A stretch of 27,834 bases of DNA from an uncultured Porphyromonadaceae bacterium (GTDB lineage Bacteria; Bacteroidota; Bacteroidia; Bacteroidales; Muribaculaceae). Below are positions 13,051 to 22,070 of this stretch, one piece after another; position 1 is the first letter of the stretch, and the number at the start of each line of letters is the position of its first letter. The notes below the pieces were generated by a model. That model did not search any database and had not been told where the DNA came from. It saw only the letters and a list, made by a program, of their open reading frames with translations. A program made the translations under genes and the position numbers. Where the stretch lies: the NCBI GenBank assembly GCA_905202215.1, contig CAJKRG010000042.1:1-27834 (forward strand), read 5' to 3'.

Positions 13051-13338
13051 TCAAACGGCTACACGGCGGACTGTATCGGCAGCCTTCACGATATAATAGC
13101 CGGAAGGAAGCTCGACAGTCTCCTCGGCACCTGGCTCGACAGAGAACTCCGACACCAGAGCGCCAGTGATAGCGTAGATGTATACCCCGAGCGTCTTATC
13201 ACCGGTATTGGCGACTTTCACCACTCCCTTGCGAACCATAAGCTCCACGACCGAAGAAACGGAAGCAGGAGCAACAGCCGCCGCAGGAATACCTGCGAGG
13301 ATACTAAAGGCTAACGCTATGGCATAAATTCTTCTCAT
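13051..13338 (-). CDS. Small secreted protein made of a single T9SS-type C-terminal sorting-like domain
   Basis: A 95-residue protein with a clear signal peptide (MRRIYAIALAFSILAGIPAA, cleavage near AVA). The whole mature part (~70 residues) reads like the C-terminal beta-sandwich domain found at the end of many large secreted Bacteroidota proteins: a strand with VVKVANTGDKTLGVYIY, the turn AITGALVSEF, then LPSGYYIVKAAD and a basic end RRVAV. Normally such a domain follows a cargo; here there is none. It precedes pulA by 40 bases. A promoter with TTG-N20-TAACTTTG ends five bases before the ATG. The homology is recognised by pattern, not by search; function unknown. Confidence 0.7.
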   Translation of the reverse strand: MRRIYAIALAFSILAGIPAAAVAPASVSSVVELMVRKGVVKVANTGDKTLGVYIYAITGALVSEFSVEPGAEETVELPSGYYIVKAADTVRRVAV

Positions 13339-13343
13339 ATATA

Positions 13344-13351
13344 CAAAGTTA
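13344..13351 (-). promoter_or_regulatory. Promoter of the small-CTD protein / pulA unit
   Basis: On the minus strand TAACTTTG (13351-13344) is preceded by TTG with a 20-base spacer. Only five bases separate the box from the ATG at 13338, so the transcript is predicted to be leaderless or nearly so. Confidence 0.6.
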
Positions 13352-13467
13352 ATGAATTATCTCAAACCTTGCAACAGAATAATCCCATTTAGTCTTTTTT
13401 AAGACACACAGCAGCCTTTCCAGGATATTTTTCCGAAGCGAAAAGAAGTAAAATCCACTTTTTTTAG

Positions 13468-13475
13468 TAATTTTG
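13468..13475 (+). promoter_or_regulatory. Predicted -7 box for the PFOR gene
   Basis: TAATTTTG fits TAnnTTTG. It is 112 bases before the PFOR ATG, giving an AT-rich leader of about 105 bases. It diverges from the promoter at 13344-13351. Confidence 0.5.
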
Positions 13476-13587
13476 CGGCTTAAAGACATAAACATCCTAC
13501 TGGAGTATTGAGTTATTCTTAACGCAAAAACGTAATAACCAAAGACAACCAAAAGAAACAAATAATTTCGTATAATTATAAAGCCTT

Positions 13588-16500
13588 ATGAGTAAAGAAA
13601 AGAAATTCTTGACTTGCGATGGCAACCAGGCGGCAGCCCACGTGAGCTACATGTTCTCGGAAGTAGCAGCCATCTACCCCATCACCCCCTCGTCGACTAT
13701 GGCAGAATATGTAGACGAATGGGCAGCAGCAGGTCGCAAGAACATCTTCGGAGAAACAGTGCTGGTTCAGGAAATGCAGTCGGAAGGCGGCGCAGCAGGC
13801 GCAGTCCACGGTTCGCTTCAGGCCGGTGCACTTACCACCACCTACACCGCTTCGCAGGGCCTCCTGCTGATGATACCGAACATGTATAAAATTGCAGGCG
13901 AACTTCTGCCTACCGTTTTCCATGTATCGGCCCGTACCATAGCCTCACATGCCCTTTCTATTTTCGGCGATCATCAGGACGTAATGTCGGTACGTCAGAC
14001 CGGCTTCGCCATGCTTGCCGAAGGCTCCGTTCAGGAAGTGATGGATCTCGCCGGCGTAGCACACCTGTCGACCATCAAGAGCAGCGTGCCTTTCGTCAAC
14101 TTCTTCGACGGCTTCCGCACATCGCACGAGATCCAGAAAATCGAGGCCCTCGACACCGATGACCTCGCTCCCCTTCTCGACCGCGAGGCTCTTGCAAAAT
14201 TCCGCAGCCGTGCCCTCACACCTCAGGAACCCGTGGCACGCGGCATGGCTGAAAACGGCGACGTCTTCTTCCAGCATCGCGAAGCCTGCAACGAGCACTA
14301 CAACGCCGTTCCCGAAATCGTAGAAGGCTACATGGCTGAGATCTCGAAGATCACAGGCCGTGAATATCATCTCTTCAACTACTATGGCGCTCCAGATGCA
14401 GAACGCGTGATCATCGCCATGGGTTCTGTGACCCAGGCCGCACAGGAAGCAATCGACAGCCTCACCGCCAAAGGCGAGAAAGTCGGTCTCGTTTCGGTAC
14501 ACCTCTATCGTCCTTTCTCGGCCAAGCATTTCCTCGCAGCCGTGCCTGCAACTGCAAAACGCATTGCCGTGCTCGACCGCACCAAGGAACCCGGCGCCAA
14601 CGGCGAACCCCTTTATCTCGACGTCAAGGAATGCTTCTACGGCGCTGAGAACGCTCCCGTTATCGTAGGCGGCCGCTACGGTCTGGCCTCGAAGGACACC
14701 ACACCCTCGCAGATCATCTCCGTATTTGAGAACCTCGCCCTGCCTATGCCCAAGGATCACTTCACCCTCGGCATTGTCGACGACGTGACTTTCACATCGC
14801 TTCCCATGCTCCCCGAAATGGCCCTCGGCGATCCCTCGACTTTCGAAGCCAAGTTCTTCGGTCTCGGTGCCGACGGTACCGTAGGCGCCAACAAGAACTC
14901 GGTGAAGATCATCGGCGATAATACCGACAAATACTGCCAGGCTTATTTCGCATACGACTCGAAGAAATCTGGCGGCTTCACCTGCTCTCACCTCCGCTTC
15001 GGCGACAAGCCTATCCGCTCGACCTATCTGGTGAACACTCCCAACTTCGTGGCATGCCACGTACAGGCATATCTGCACATGTACGACGTGACACGCGGTC
15101 TGCGCGACGGCGGCACATTCCTGCTCAACACCATCTGGGACGGCGAGGAACTGGCAAAGAACCTGCCCAACAGCATCAAGCGCTATTTTGCAGAGCACAA
15201 TATCACCGTATATTACATCAACGCCACCAAGATAGCTCAGGAAATCGGTCTTGGCAACCGCACCAACACCATACTTCAGAGCGCATTCTTCCGCATCACC
15301 GAAGTGATCCCCGTGGATCTCGCCATCGAGCAGATGAAGAAATTCATCGTCAAGAGTTATGGCAAGAAAGGCCAGGATGTAGTCGACAAGAACAATCAGG
15401 CCGTTGACCGCGGCGGCGAATACCACAAGCTCGCCATCGATCCTGAATGGGCCAAACTTCCTGACGATCCCAAAGCCGTGAACGACGATCCCGCATTCAT
15501 CAACGACATCGTTCGTCCTATCAACGCCCAGAACGGCGACCTTCTCAAGGTTTCCGACTTCAAGGATATACCCGACGGTACATGGCAGCAGGGTACCGCA
15601 GCCTACGAAAAGCGCGGTGTGGCTGCTTTCGTTCCCGAATGGCTCGAAGAGAACTGTATCCAGTGCAACAAGTGCGCATATGTCTGCCCCCATGCTTCGA
15701 TCCGTCCGTTCGTACTCACCGAGGCAGAGACAGCCGCCGCTCCCTTCGGCGAAGCCGGCACTATCCCCGCGCTCGGCCCGCAGTTCAAAGGCATGCGCTT
15801 CATTCAGGCTGTCGACGTTCTCGACTGTCTCGGCTGCGGCAACTGCGTTGACGTATGCCCCGGCAAGAAGGGCGTGAAGGCTCTCCAAATGAAACCTCTC
15901 GAAACTCAGCTCGAAGTACAGAACAACTGGAACTACTGCGTGAAAGAGGTTGAATCGAAACAGAACCTTGTGGACGTTGCCTCGAACGTTAAGAACAGCC
16001 AGTTCGCCACTCCTCTCTTCGAATTCTCCGGCGCATGCTCCGGCTGTGGCGAGACTCCCTACGTGAAACTCATATCGCAGCTCTTCGGCGACCACGAAAT
16101 GGTGGCCAACGCAACCGGCTGCTCGTCGATCTACTCCGGTTCCGTACCTTCGACCCCTTATACCAAAAACGCCAAGGGTTACGGTCCCGCATGGGCCAAC
16201 TCGCTCTTCGAAGACTTCGCAGAATTCGGTCTCGGCATGAAGATCGGTACTGAGAAAATACGCGAAAAACTCGGTGTTCTCATGCAGCAGGCAACCGAAT
16301 GTCCCAAGTGCAGCGATGAAATCAAGGCTCTTGCCGCCAAGTGGCTCGCTTCACCCCACAGTGCAGGCGTAACCCGCGAGGTATACGAACAGCTCGTACC
16401 TCTGTGCGAAGCCTGTGGCTGCGACACCTGTAAGGCTATCCTCGAACTCAAAGGTTTCATCGTGGCCCGCTCGCAGTGGATCATCGCCGGTGACGGCGCT

Positions 16501-17172
16501 GCATACGATATCGGCTTCGGCGGTCTCGACCACGTGCTCGCTTCGGGCAAGAACGTCAATGTGCTCGTTGTCGACACCGAGGTTTACTCCAACACCGGCG
16601 GCCAGTCATCGAAAGCAACTCCTCTTGGTGCAATTGCCAAGTTCGCTTCCGCTGGCAAGCGTATCCGCAAGAAAGATCTCGGTCTCATCGCCACAACTTA
16701 TGGCTACGTATATGTCGCACAGATCGCCATGGGCGCAGATCAGGCCCAGACCCTCAAGGCTATCCGTGAAGCCGAAGCATACGACGGTCCCTCGCTCATC
16801 ATTGCCTACGCACCCTGTATCAGCCATGGTATCAAGGCCGGCATGGGTCATTCGCAGGCAGAAGAGGCCCGCGCCGTGGAATGCGGTTACTGGCACCTCT
16901 GGCGTTATAATCCCGACGCCGAAACCAAGGGCGAGAATCCGTTCTCTCTCGACAGCAAGGCTCCCGACTGGGACAAGTTCAACGACTTCCTGCTCGGCGA
17001 AGTACGCTATGCAACCGTACAGAAGCAGTATCCTGCAGAAGCAGCCGAACTCTTCGCTGCCGCCAAGGAGAATGCCCAGTGGCGCTATAACAACTATGTA
17101 CGCCTTTCGCAGCAGAACTGGGGTGCAGATCCTCTGATCGAACCACTCGAAAAGCATAACGAACAGCTCTAA
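13588..17172 (+). CDS. nifJ: Pyruvate:ferredoxin (flavodoxin) oxidoreductase, single-chain
   Basis: A 1194-residue cytoplasmic enzyme converting pyruvate, CoA and oxidised ferredoxin into acetyl-CoA, CO2 and reduced ferredoxin, central to anaerobic energy metabolism. The order of domains is that of homodimeric PFOR: pyrimidine-binding domain (MSKEKKFLTCDGNQAAAHVS, with YPITPSSTMAEYVDEWAA), transketolase-C-like domain, EKR-like linker, and a 2x[4Fe-4S] ferredoxin domain with CIQCNKCAYVCP (from residue 690) and CLGCGNCVDVCPG (from 747). Next comes the TPP-binding domain with CSGCGETPYVKL (about 817) and GDGAAYDIGFGG (968), followed by TEVYSNTGGQSSKATPLGA. The length is normal and all cluster cysteines of these motifs are present. 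Codons are strongly biased towards C-ending forms, as expected for a highly expressed gene. It is monocistronic, with its own promoter and terminator. Confidence 0.97.
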   Translation: MSKEKKFLTCDGNQAAAHVSYMFSEVAAIYPITPSSTMAEYVDEWAAAGRKNIFGETVLVQEMQSEGGAAGAVHGSLQAGALTTTYTASQGLLLMIPNMYKIAGELLPTVFHVSARTIASHALSIFGDHQDVMSVRQTGFAMLAEGSVQEVMDLAGVAHLSTIKSSVPFVNFFDGFRTSHEIQKIEALDTDDLAPLLDREALAKFRSRALTPQEPVARGMAENGDVFFQHREACNEHYNAVPEIVEGYMAEISKITGREYHLFNYYGAPDAERVIIAMGSVTQAAQEAIDSLTAKGEKVGLVSVHLYRPFSAKHFLAAVPATAKRIAVLDRTKEPGANGEPLYLDVKECFYGAENAPVIVGGRYGLASKDTTPSQIISVFENLALPMPKDHFTLGIVDDVTFTSLPMLPEMALGDPSTFEAKFFGLGADGTVGANKNSVKIIGDNTDKYCQAYFAYDSKKSGGFTCSHLRFGDKPIRSTYLVNTPNFVACHVQAYLHMYDVTRGLRDGGTFLLNTIWDGEELAKNLPNSIKRYFAEHNITVYYINATKIAQEIGLGNRTNTILQSAFFRITEVIPVDLAIEQMKKFIVKSYGKKGQDVVDKNNQAVDRGGEYHKLAIDPEWAKLPDDPKAVNDDPAFINDIVRPINAQNGDLLKVSDFKDIPDGTWQQGTAAYEKRGVAAFVPEWLEENCIQCNKCAYVCPHASIRPFVLTEAETAAAPFGEAGTIPALGPQFKGMRFIQAVDVLDCLGCGNCVDVCPGKKGVKALQMKPLETQLEVQNNWNYCVKEVESKQNLVDVASNVKNSQFATPLFEFSGACSGCGETPYVKLISQLFGDHEMVANATGCSSIYSGSVPSTPYTKNAKGYGPAWANSLFEDFAEFGLGMKIGTEKIREKLGVLMQQATECPKCSDEIKALAAKWLASPHSAGVTREVYEQLVPLCEACGCDTCKAILELKGFIVARSQWIIAGDGAAYDIGFGGLDHVLASGKNVNVLVVDTEVYSNTGGQSSKATPLGAIAKFASAGKRIRKKDLGLIATTYGYVYVAQIAMGADQAQTLKAIREAEAYDGPSLIIAYAPCISHGIKAGMGHSQAEEARAVECGYWHLWRYNPDAETKGENPFSLDSKAPDWDKFNDFLLGEVRYATVQKQYPAEAAELFAAAKENAQWRYNNYVRLSQQNWGADPLIEPLEKHNEQL

Positions 17173-17185
17173 AAACAATCATTAT

Positions 17186-17222
17186 AAAAAGCTCGCGTCT
17201 CAAAAGGTCGCGAGCTTTTTTT
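17186..17222 (+). terminator. Intrinsic terminator of the PFOR gene
   Basis: AAAAAGCTCGCG (17186-17197) pairs perfectly with CGCGAGCTTTTT (17209-17220) around an 11-base loop, followed by more T residues. It begins 14 bases after the PFOR stop codon. Confidence 0.92.
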
Positions 17223-17261
17223 GTATACAAAATATCATTTCTCAGGGAGGTGAAAACACTC

Positions 17262-17336
17262 ATGATAAATATATCGTATCGTCGCGGCTACACTCTCAAA
17301 ATGAAAAATTATGAGTTCCAACGGCAGACGAGATGA
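17262..17336 (+). CDS. Possible 24-residue small ORF with strong Shine-Dalgarno
   Basis: ATG at 17262 opens 24 codons (MINISYRRGYTLKMKNYEF...) ending TGA at 17336. It is preceded by AGGGAGGTGA (17244-17253), which contains an 8-base exact complement to the 16S anti-Shine-Dalgarno sequence, 8-11 bases before the ATG. Strong Shine-Dalgarno sequences are rare in Bacteroidota. No -7 box is seen between the PFOR terminator and this ORF, which lowers confidence. The peptide is basic and unrecognised. Confidence 0.25.
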   Translation: MINISYRRGYTLKMKNYEFQRQTR

Positions 17337-17368
17337 GCGTTAAAATATATTAATCACCCACACGCCTT

Positions 17369-17399
17369 TTGCCATTTGTCATTTTTTACTTTACTTTTG
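17369..17399 (+). promoter_or_regulatory. Promoter of the secreted-protein unit starting at 17565
   Basis: TTG (17369-17371), a 20-base spacer and TACTTTTG (17392-17399) form a complete Bacteroidota primary-sigma promoter. The predicted leader is about 160 bases, AU-rich. Confidence 0.65.
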
Positions 17400-17564
17400 C
17401 AGTCATAAACTTAAAATATCATCAATACACTAAGCAGCCTGTCATTTCCCAAGCTATTCCACATCGCTGCTATTTTTAAGAAAATACTATTATTTCTCAA
17501 TTAAAAAAACTATTAAATATATATTATTAACAATCTTCATTATCAGTTCTTTTCCGATTTGCTT

Positions 17565-19691
17565 ATGAAAAAACTCTACTCAGTTCTGCTTTTGGCAATT
17601 ATCGGCCTTGTATCATTCGGAGCCTCAGCCATCGGCGTGACTTTCAAGACCAACAATGCGGGGTCGGCCGTCATCATCAACGGCGAGACCTCCAGTGTAA
17701 TTCCATTCGAAGGCATAGAAGCGACTCTTGACATCACCGGTAATCTTATCATCTATTCGACCGGCAACTACGAACTCATCAGCGTAGTGAAAAACGGAGA
17801 TGTGACCCTCAACGCCTCCAATATCGAATTTTCGCAGCTTGCTGAAGGCGATGTCGTGACAATAACCACCAAAGAAAAAGAAAGCCGCACCCTCACCATC
17901 GTCGGCAACGCCGACCACATGTATGTGAGCGATCATTCCTACAGATACTATTACGCCTCCGACCAGACCGACGGCGCGTGGATTATCAAGAACATTCCCG
18001 ACTACAGTTCCATCAACGTCTATGCCAACTCCGGCTATACTCTCACATCGGTGAAGGACGACAAAAACAACGAACTCCAGACCGGTTCGTCGTCGAGTTT
18101 CCAGCTATATTCCGGCAACTGGGAAGGAGCTATGACTATCTACGTAGAATCGGCAAATCTCAATGATCTTCGCAACAAATCGGTGACCATAAAAGTCGAA
18201 GGCACCCCTTCAGATGTCAAGGTAAGCCGTCAGGGCTACAACGAAGAAGCTCTCAAAGACCAGGAAACCACCTACAAGTTCTTCGATGACGAACTTCCTA
18301 TCTACTTCAGCCACGCCTCCTACAACAAGACTCTCTATAAAGTTACCGTAGCAGGCGTAGACGCCAAACTCGAGGGAAGCTACTACAAGGTCAGCCCCAA
18401 CGATGGCGACATAATAGAAGTGAAGACATCCTATCCCGACATCGATGTGCCTGTAAAATTCAACTTTTCCAATGACAACCTTGCAGGAATCGTCAACTCA
18501 TTCCGTATTGACGGAGAAAACATATCCGACTGGAACCAAGACAACTTCACGGCAAAACTCGGTTCTAAAATAAGCATGTCGTTCAATTCTACCGACTACG
18601 ATATCACCTCCATTTCCGTAAACGGCGATCCTCTGACATATTTTTACAGCTATGAATTCAGTGTTACAGACGCTAACGGTTATACAATAGACATCAACGC
18701 CACAAAAAAGCCGGACTATCAGGCGACAATCTACTGCGAAAACTACGAAAAACTCCTCGTATATAATGGATCGGGCTATAGCGGAGATCCGATAATAGAG
18801 TTGACCGGAGTCGAAACAGTAGTGAATCTGGCACCATCCAAATCGTATCTCACATTTAAAGCCAAAGACTCGGAATATACCATATCTTCGATTGATTGCA
18901 CCGGCAGCTGTACCAATGGATACCAGACGCAGGTCCAGCTGACAGGAACCGATGCATATATTGAGATAAGTCTGGCCAAAGTCGAGCGCCCGAAGCAGGC
19001 CGTAGTATATCTGGATCCTGAAACATCATGGAATACCGACTATTCATCGATCAGACTGAGTCCATATAAAGACACGGAATACGATATACCCATGCACTCA
19101 GGCTATCAGATTATCAACTTCGGCGATTTCGATACTCCGGCCAATATAAGTCTGTATACAACAGATTATTCCAACGTATCCATATATCAGAACGGTCAGG
19201 ATCTCGGCCTATATGTCTATCAGATAAATCTTGAAGATGGCGACGTCATAAAAGCTTTCGGATCACAACCCGCCACCCACACTGTATCTTACGATATTGC
19301 AGACGGACTTCCCGTGAAAGTTTTCCATGACCATATTACGGAAATAACACACCCTGCCAGCCACGAAGTATTTGCAGGCACAGAAATCCATATCAAGCCC
19401 GTAATAGCGCCTGCACAGTCCGACGGCACCATTCTGGTAGAAGCTAATGCTGAAAAAATAAGTCCTGACGACAACGGCATATATGTCATCACAGTCAAAG
19501 GCGATACCAGGATAAAGGCCTCTATCAATACAAATACAGGTATTGAAAACCTTGAGACCGGAGCAGATTCTTTTGTGAATGTCTACAATCTCCAGGGTAT
19601 CGAAGTGCTCCACATGGCAAACCCCGAACAGATCAAGCAACTTCCTGCAGGTATCTATCTGGCAGGCGGCAAAAAAATAGTGGTTCGCTGA
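17565..19691 (+). CDS. Secreted protein of seven degenerate beta repeats with C-terminal sorting-like domain
   Basis: A 708-residue secreted protein of unknown function. The start is ATG 17565, giving the signal peptide MKKLYSVLLLAIIGLVSF...; an in-frame TTG two codons earlier is unlikely. Residues about 25-655 consist of seven tandem units of 80-95 residues, each ending with a similar strand-turn-strand: YELISVVKNGDVTL, YTLTSVKDDKNNEL, LYKVTVAGVDAKL, YDITSISVNGDPL, YTISSIDCTGSCT, YSNVSIYQNGQDL and ILVEANAEKI, followed by an aspartate/glycine turn and a final strand. The C-terminal 45 residues (VNVYNLQGIEVLH ... LPAGIYLAGGKKIVVR) are a T9SS type A-like sorting domain. The repeat architecture suggests a stalk-like or adhesive surface protein. 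First gene of an apparent unit with the protease and LRR genes; a terminator follows it. Confidence 0.8.
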   Translation: MKKLYSVLLLAIIGLVSFGASAIGVTFKTNNAGSAVIINGETSSVIPFEGIEATLDITGNLIIYSTGNYELISVVKNGDVTLNASNIEFSQLAEGDVVTITTKEKESRTLTIVGNADHMYVSDHSYRYYYASDQTDGAWIIKNIPDYSSINVYANSGYTLTSVKDDKNNELQTGSSSSFQLYSGNWEGAMTIYVESANLNDLRNKSVTIKVEGTPSDVKVSRQGYNEEALKDQETTYKFFDDELPIYFSHASYNKTLYKVTVAGVDAKLEGSYYKVSPNDGDIIEVKTSYPDIDVPVKFNFSNDNLAGIVNSFRIDGENISDWNQDNFTAKLGSKISMSFNSTDYDITSISVNGDPLTYFYSYEFSVTDANGYTIDINATKKPDYQATIYCENYEKLLVYNGSGYSGDPIIELTGVETVVNLAPSKSYLTFKAKDSEYTISSIDCTGSCTNGYQTQVQLTGTDAYIEISLAKVERPKQAVVYLDPETSWNTDYSSIRLSPYKDTEYDIPMHSGYQIINFGDFDTPANISLYTTDYSNVSIYQNGQDLGLYVYQINLEDGDVIKAFGSQPATHTVSYDIADGLPVKVFHDHITEITHPASHEVFAGTEIHIKPVIAPAQSDGTILVEANAEKISPDDNGIYVITVKGDTRIKASINTNTGIENLETGADSFVNVYNLQGIEVLHMANPEQIKQLPAGIYLAGGKKIVVR

Positions 19692-19711
19692 TGAACTGTT
19701 TACAATGACAA

Positions 19712-19766
19712 TATCTGCCCGACAGCCCGAGAACAAAGGGCTGTCGGGCAGATAACAATTTTTTTC
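19712..19766 (+). terminator. Intrinsic terminator or attenuator in front of the subtilase gene
   Basis: A perfect 17-bp stem (19712-19728 with 19738-19754), core CTGCCCGACAGCCC, around a 9-base loop, followed by a run of seven T (19759-19765). The ATG of the protease gene comes only eight bases after the T-run and no promoter box is visible in between. Confidence 0.88.
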
Positions 19767-19773
19767 CGATCAT

Positions 19774-22053
19774 ATGTATCTATTCAGACTTACTACAACA
19801 GCCGTAGCTCTTGTGGCCTTGAGCCTGAGCATATCGGCACAGAACAAGTTAGACCTCGGCAGCCGGGCCCGCATACGTTCTGCCGCCAGGAGTATGCAGA
19901 TAGGCCGCGGAAGCGACGGTTCACTGCGAATGATCCAACGAGAAAAAAAGGAAAACACAATCCGTGCTTTTGTCATGCTTACAGAAGGCGCCGACGTATC
20001 TGTCCTCGAATCGGCAGATGTGACTGTGCGCTCAGTACGCGGGAACATGGCTCTCGCCGAATTCCCCGAAAGCGCGCTCGCAGCCATCGAAAAACTCGAG
20101 GAAGTAAAATCAATCCAAGCCGAAAAACCTATATCGGCCAAACTCGACATCGCGCGTGCTGTAACCGGCATTGACAAGATTCATTCGGGCATAGAACTGC
20201 CACAATCTTACACCGGCAAAAATGTGGTAGCCGGTATTTTCGATGGCGGCTTCGACCCCAACCACGTCAATTTCCAGAATCCCGATGGCACCTCGCGTAT
20301 CAGCGTCTTCACCTATTACCGCCCGACAGAGAGCGGAGAATATGCCGAAGAGGTATATGGCGCCGACTATATCCCCAATATCGACACCGAGTCCGACCAG
20401 ACATTCCACGGCACACACACTTTGGGCATCATGGCCGGCGGATACAAAGGCAAGGTCATGGCAGCCGTAAAAGACAATATGTTCACCGGCACTGTCGAGG
20501 AAATCGACAACCCCTACTACGGCGTGGCCTATGACGCCGACATCGCTCTCGGCTGCGGCCCCGAAAGCGATTACTTCATCGCCATGGGTTGCGAGCAGAT
20601 TCTCAACTACGCCTATTTCAAGCAACAACCGGCTGTGATCAACCTGTCGCTGGGTTCTAATCTCGGGCCTCACGACGGATCCTCGACCCTCTGCCAGTAT
20701 ATCGATCTGGCATCGGAACTCGACAATGTCATATTCTGCGTATCGGCCGGCAACGAAGGCGACTACCCCATCGCACTCCACAAGACATTTACCGCCGACG
20801 ACACACAGGTCGGCTCATTCTTCTACCCCGGAGTCCAGTCCAATGTATATCCTAATCTGCGCTACGGCCAGACCTACATCTACTCAAATGACGAAACTCC
20901 ATTTACCGTGCAGGCCATCCTCTACAATAGATCGCGAGGAAAAGTGGCCTTCCGCATGCCCATGCCTCCTGTCGAGGGCCAGTTGCAGTACTGGGTTTCC
21001 GACACCGAAAAAGTCGAATCCGACACCGACATCTACTCTCAGCAGCTGGGAAACAGCATGGTGGGCTATGTAGGCATCGGGGCACAGCACGACGAAACCA
21101 CCGGACGATACTATGCCCTGCTCGACTACAGTCTCTACGACTCAGAAAAGAACAATGGAAACTATATCTTCGGCTTCGAAGTTACAGGCTCCGACGGGCA
21201 GCGCGTCGACATATTCTGCGACGGCCTTTACAACAGTTTCACTTCATATGAAATCGAAGGTTACAGCGATGGCATGACCGACGGCACCATATCCGACGTT
21301 GCCTGCGGTAAGTCAACGATAGTGGTAGGTTCCTATAACACCCGTGACGACTGGGCCTCGCTCGACGGATTCGTATACGGCTATAAGGGAGCCATGACTC
21401 CGGGCAAAATTTCCTCTTTCTCGTCGTATGGCAAGCTCTACGACGGGCGCGAATTGCCGACAGTATGCGCTCCCGGAGCAACTGTCATTTCATCGTCCAA
21501 CGAATACTACCTTGAGAGTGCCGAAGCGAGCGATGCCGAGCTACAGGCAGCCCTGACAACCGACAGCCGCCGCTATTCGTGGCATCAGTGCGTCGGCACA
21601 TCAATGGCCACACCACTGGTAAGCGGTGCGATAGCCTTATGGCTCGAGGCCGATCCCACACTCAGAGCCGAAGATGTAAAAGATATAATCCGCAAGACTT
21701 CCATCGTAGACGATGATGTGACATCTACAGGCACACCTGTGCAATGGGGCGCCGGTAAATTCGATGCCTATGCGGGCCTCAAGGAAGTACTCCGTCGTAC
21801 CTCCGGCATTGCCGATGTAACGACAGGCGATCAGAAAACACCTCTTGTAACGGTGTCGTCAGATCGTAATGTCGAAATTTATGCACCCGGCTTTGAACAT
21901 ATAGATGCAGCACTCTATAACATAGGAGGCATGCGCGTGACTTCAGTAAAGGCTGATGGTGATACCGCTGTTCTCGATTGTTCTTCAGTCCAGAAAGGCG
22001 TTTATCTGCTTCAGGTAAACGGCAGCCATAATCAAAAACTCTTTATCAGATAA
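19774..22053 (+). CDS. Secreted subtilisin-like serine protease (peptidase family S8) with C-terminal sorting-like domain
   Basis: A 759-residue exported protease. Signal peptide 1-22 (MYLFRLTTTAVALVALSLSI, SA|Q). Residues about 60-120 look like an I9-type propeptide. The catalytic triad is intact: Asp157 in GIFDGGFDPN, His212 in FHGTHTLGIMAGG and Ser610 in GTSMATPLVSGAIALW; the oxyanion asparagine is N327 in SAGNEGD. A large insertion (about 340-500), probably a beta domain, separates the Asn and Ser blocks, as in C5a-peptidase- and lantibiotic-like bacteroidal subtilases. The last ~70 residues (LYNIGGMRVTS ... KGVYLLQVNG ... KLFIR) form the sorting-like domain shared with its neighbours. 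Seventeen bases separate it from the LRR gene, so the two are likely co-transcribed; expression from upstream must pass the hairpin at 19712. Confidence 0.93.
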   Translation: MYLFRLTTTAVALVALSLSISAQNKLDLGSRARIRSAARSMQIGRGSDGSLRMIQREKKENTIRAFVMLTEGADVSVLESADVTVRSVRGNMALAEFPESALAAIEKLEEVKSIQAEKPISAKLDIARAVTGIDKIHSGIELPQSYTGKNVVAGIFDGGFDPNHVNFQNPDGTSRISVFTYYRPTESGEYAEEVYGADYIPNIDTESDQTFHGTHTLGIMAGGYKGKVMAAVKDNMFTGTVEEIDNPYYGVAYDADIALGCGPESDYFIAMGCEQILNYAYFKQQPAVINLSLGSNLGPHDGSSTLCQYIDLASELDNVIFCVSAGNEGDYPIALHKTFTADDTQVGSFFYPGVQSNVYPNLRYGQTYIYSNDETPFTVQAILYNRSRGKVAFRMPMPPVEGQLQYWVSDTEKVESDTDIYSQQLGNSMVGYVGIGAQHDETTGRYYALLDYSLYDSEKNNGNYIFGFEVTGSDGQRVDIFCDGLYNSFTSYEIEGYSDGMTDGTISDVACGKSTIVVGSYNTRDDWASLDGFVYGYKGAMTPGKISSFSSYGKLYDGRELPTVCAPGATVISSSNEYYLESAEASDAELQAALTTDSRRYSWHQCVGTSMATPLVSGAIALWLEADPTLRAEDVKDIIRKTSIVDDDVTSTGTPVQWGAGKFDAYAGLKEVLRRTSGIADVTTGDQKTPLVTVSSDRNVEIYAPGFEHIDAALYNIGGMRVTSVKADGDTAVLDCSSVQKGVYLLQVNGSHNQKLFIR

Positions 22054-22070
22054 CATTTCCTGCCAATAAC

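Larger units (their letters stand above)
17223..17564. other. 342-base intergenic region with promoter and AU-rich leader
   Basis: Between the PFOR terminator and the ATG at 17565. It contains a possible 24-codon ORF with a strong Shine-Dalgarno match (17262-17336), a promoter (17369-17399) and an A/T-rich leader of roughly 160 bases. No further stable structure is evident in the leader by eye. Confidence 0.6.

Noticed and set aside
13945..16095. A 716-codon minus-strand frame opposite PFOR
   Set aside because: It arises from the strong C-ending codon bias of the PFOR gene, which leaves the complementary frame open; no start signal or domain supports it.
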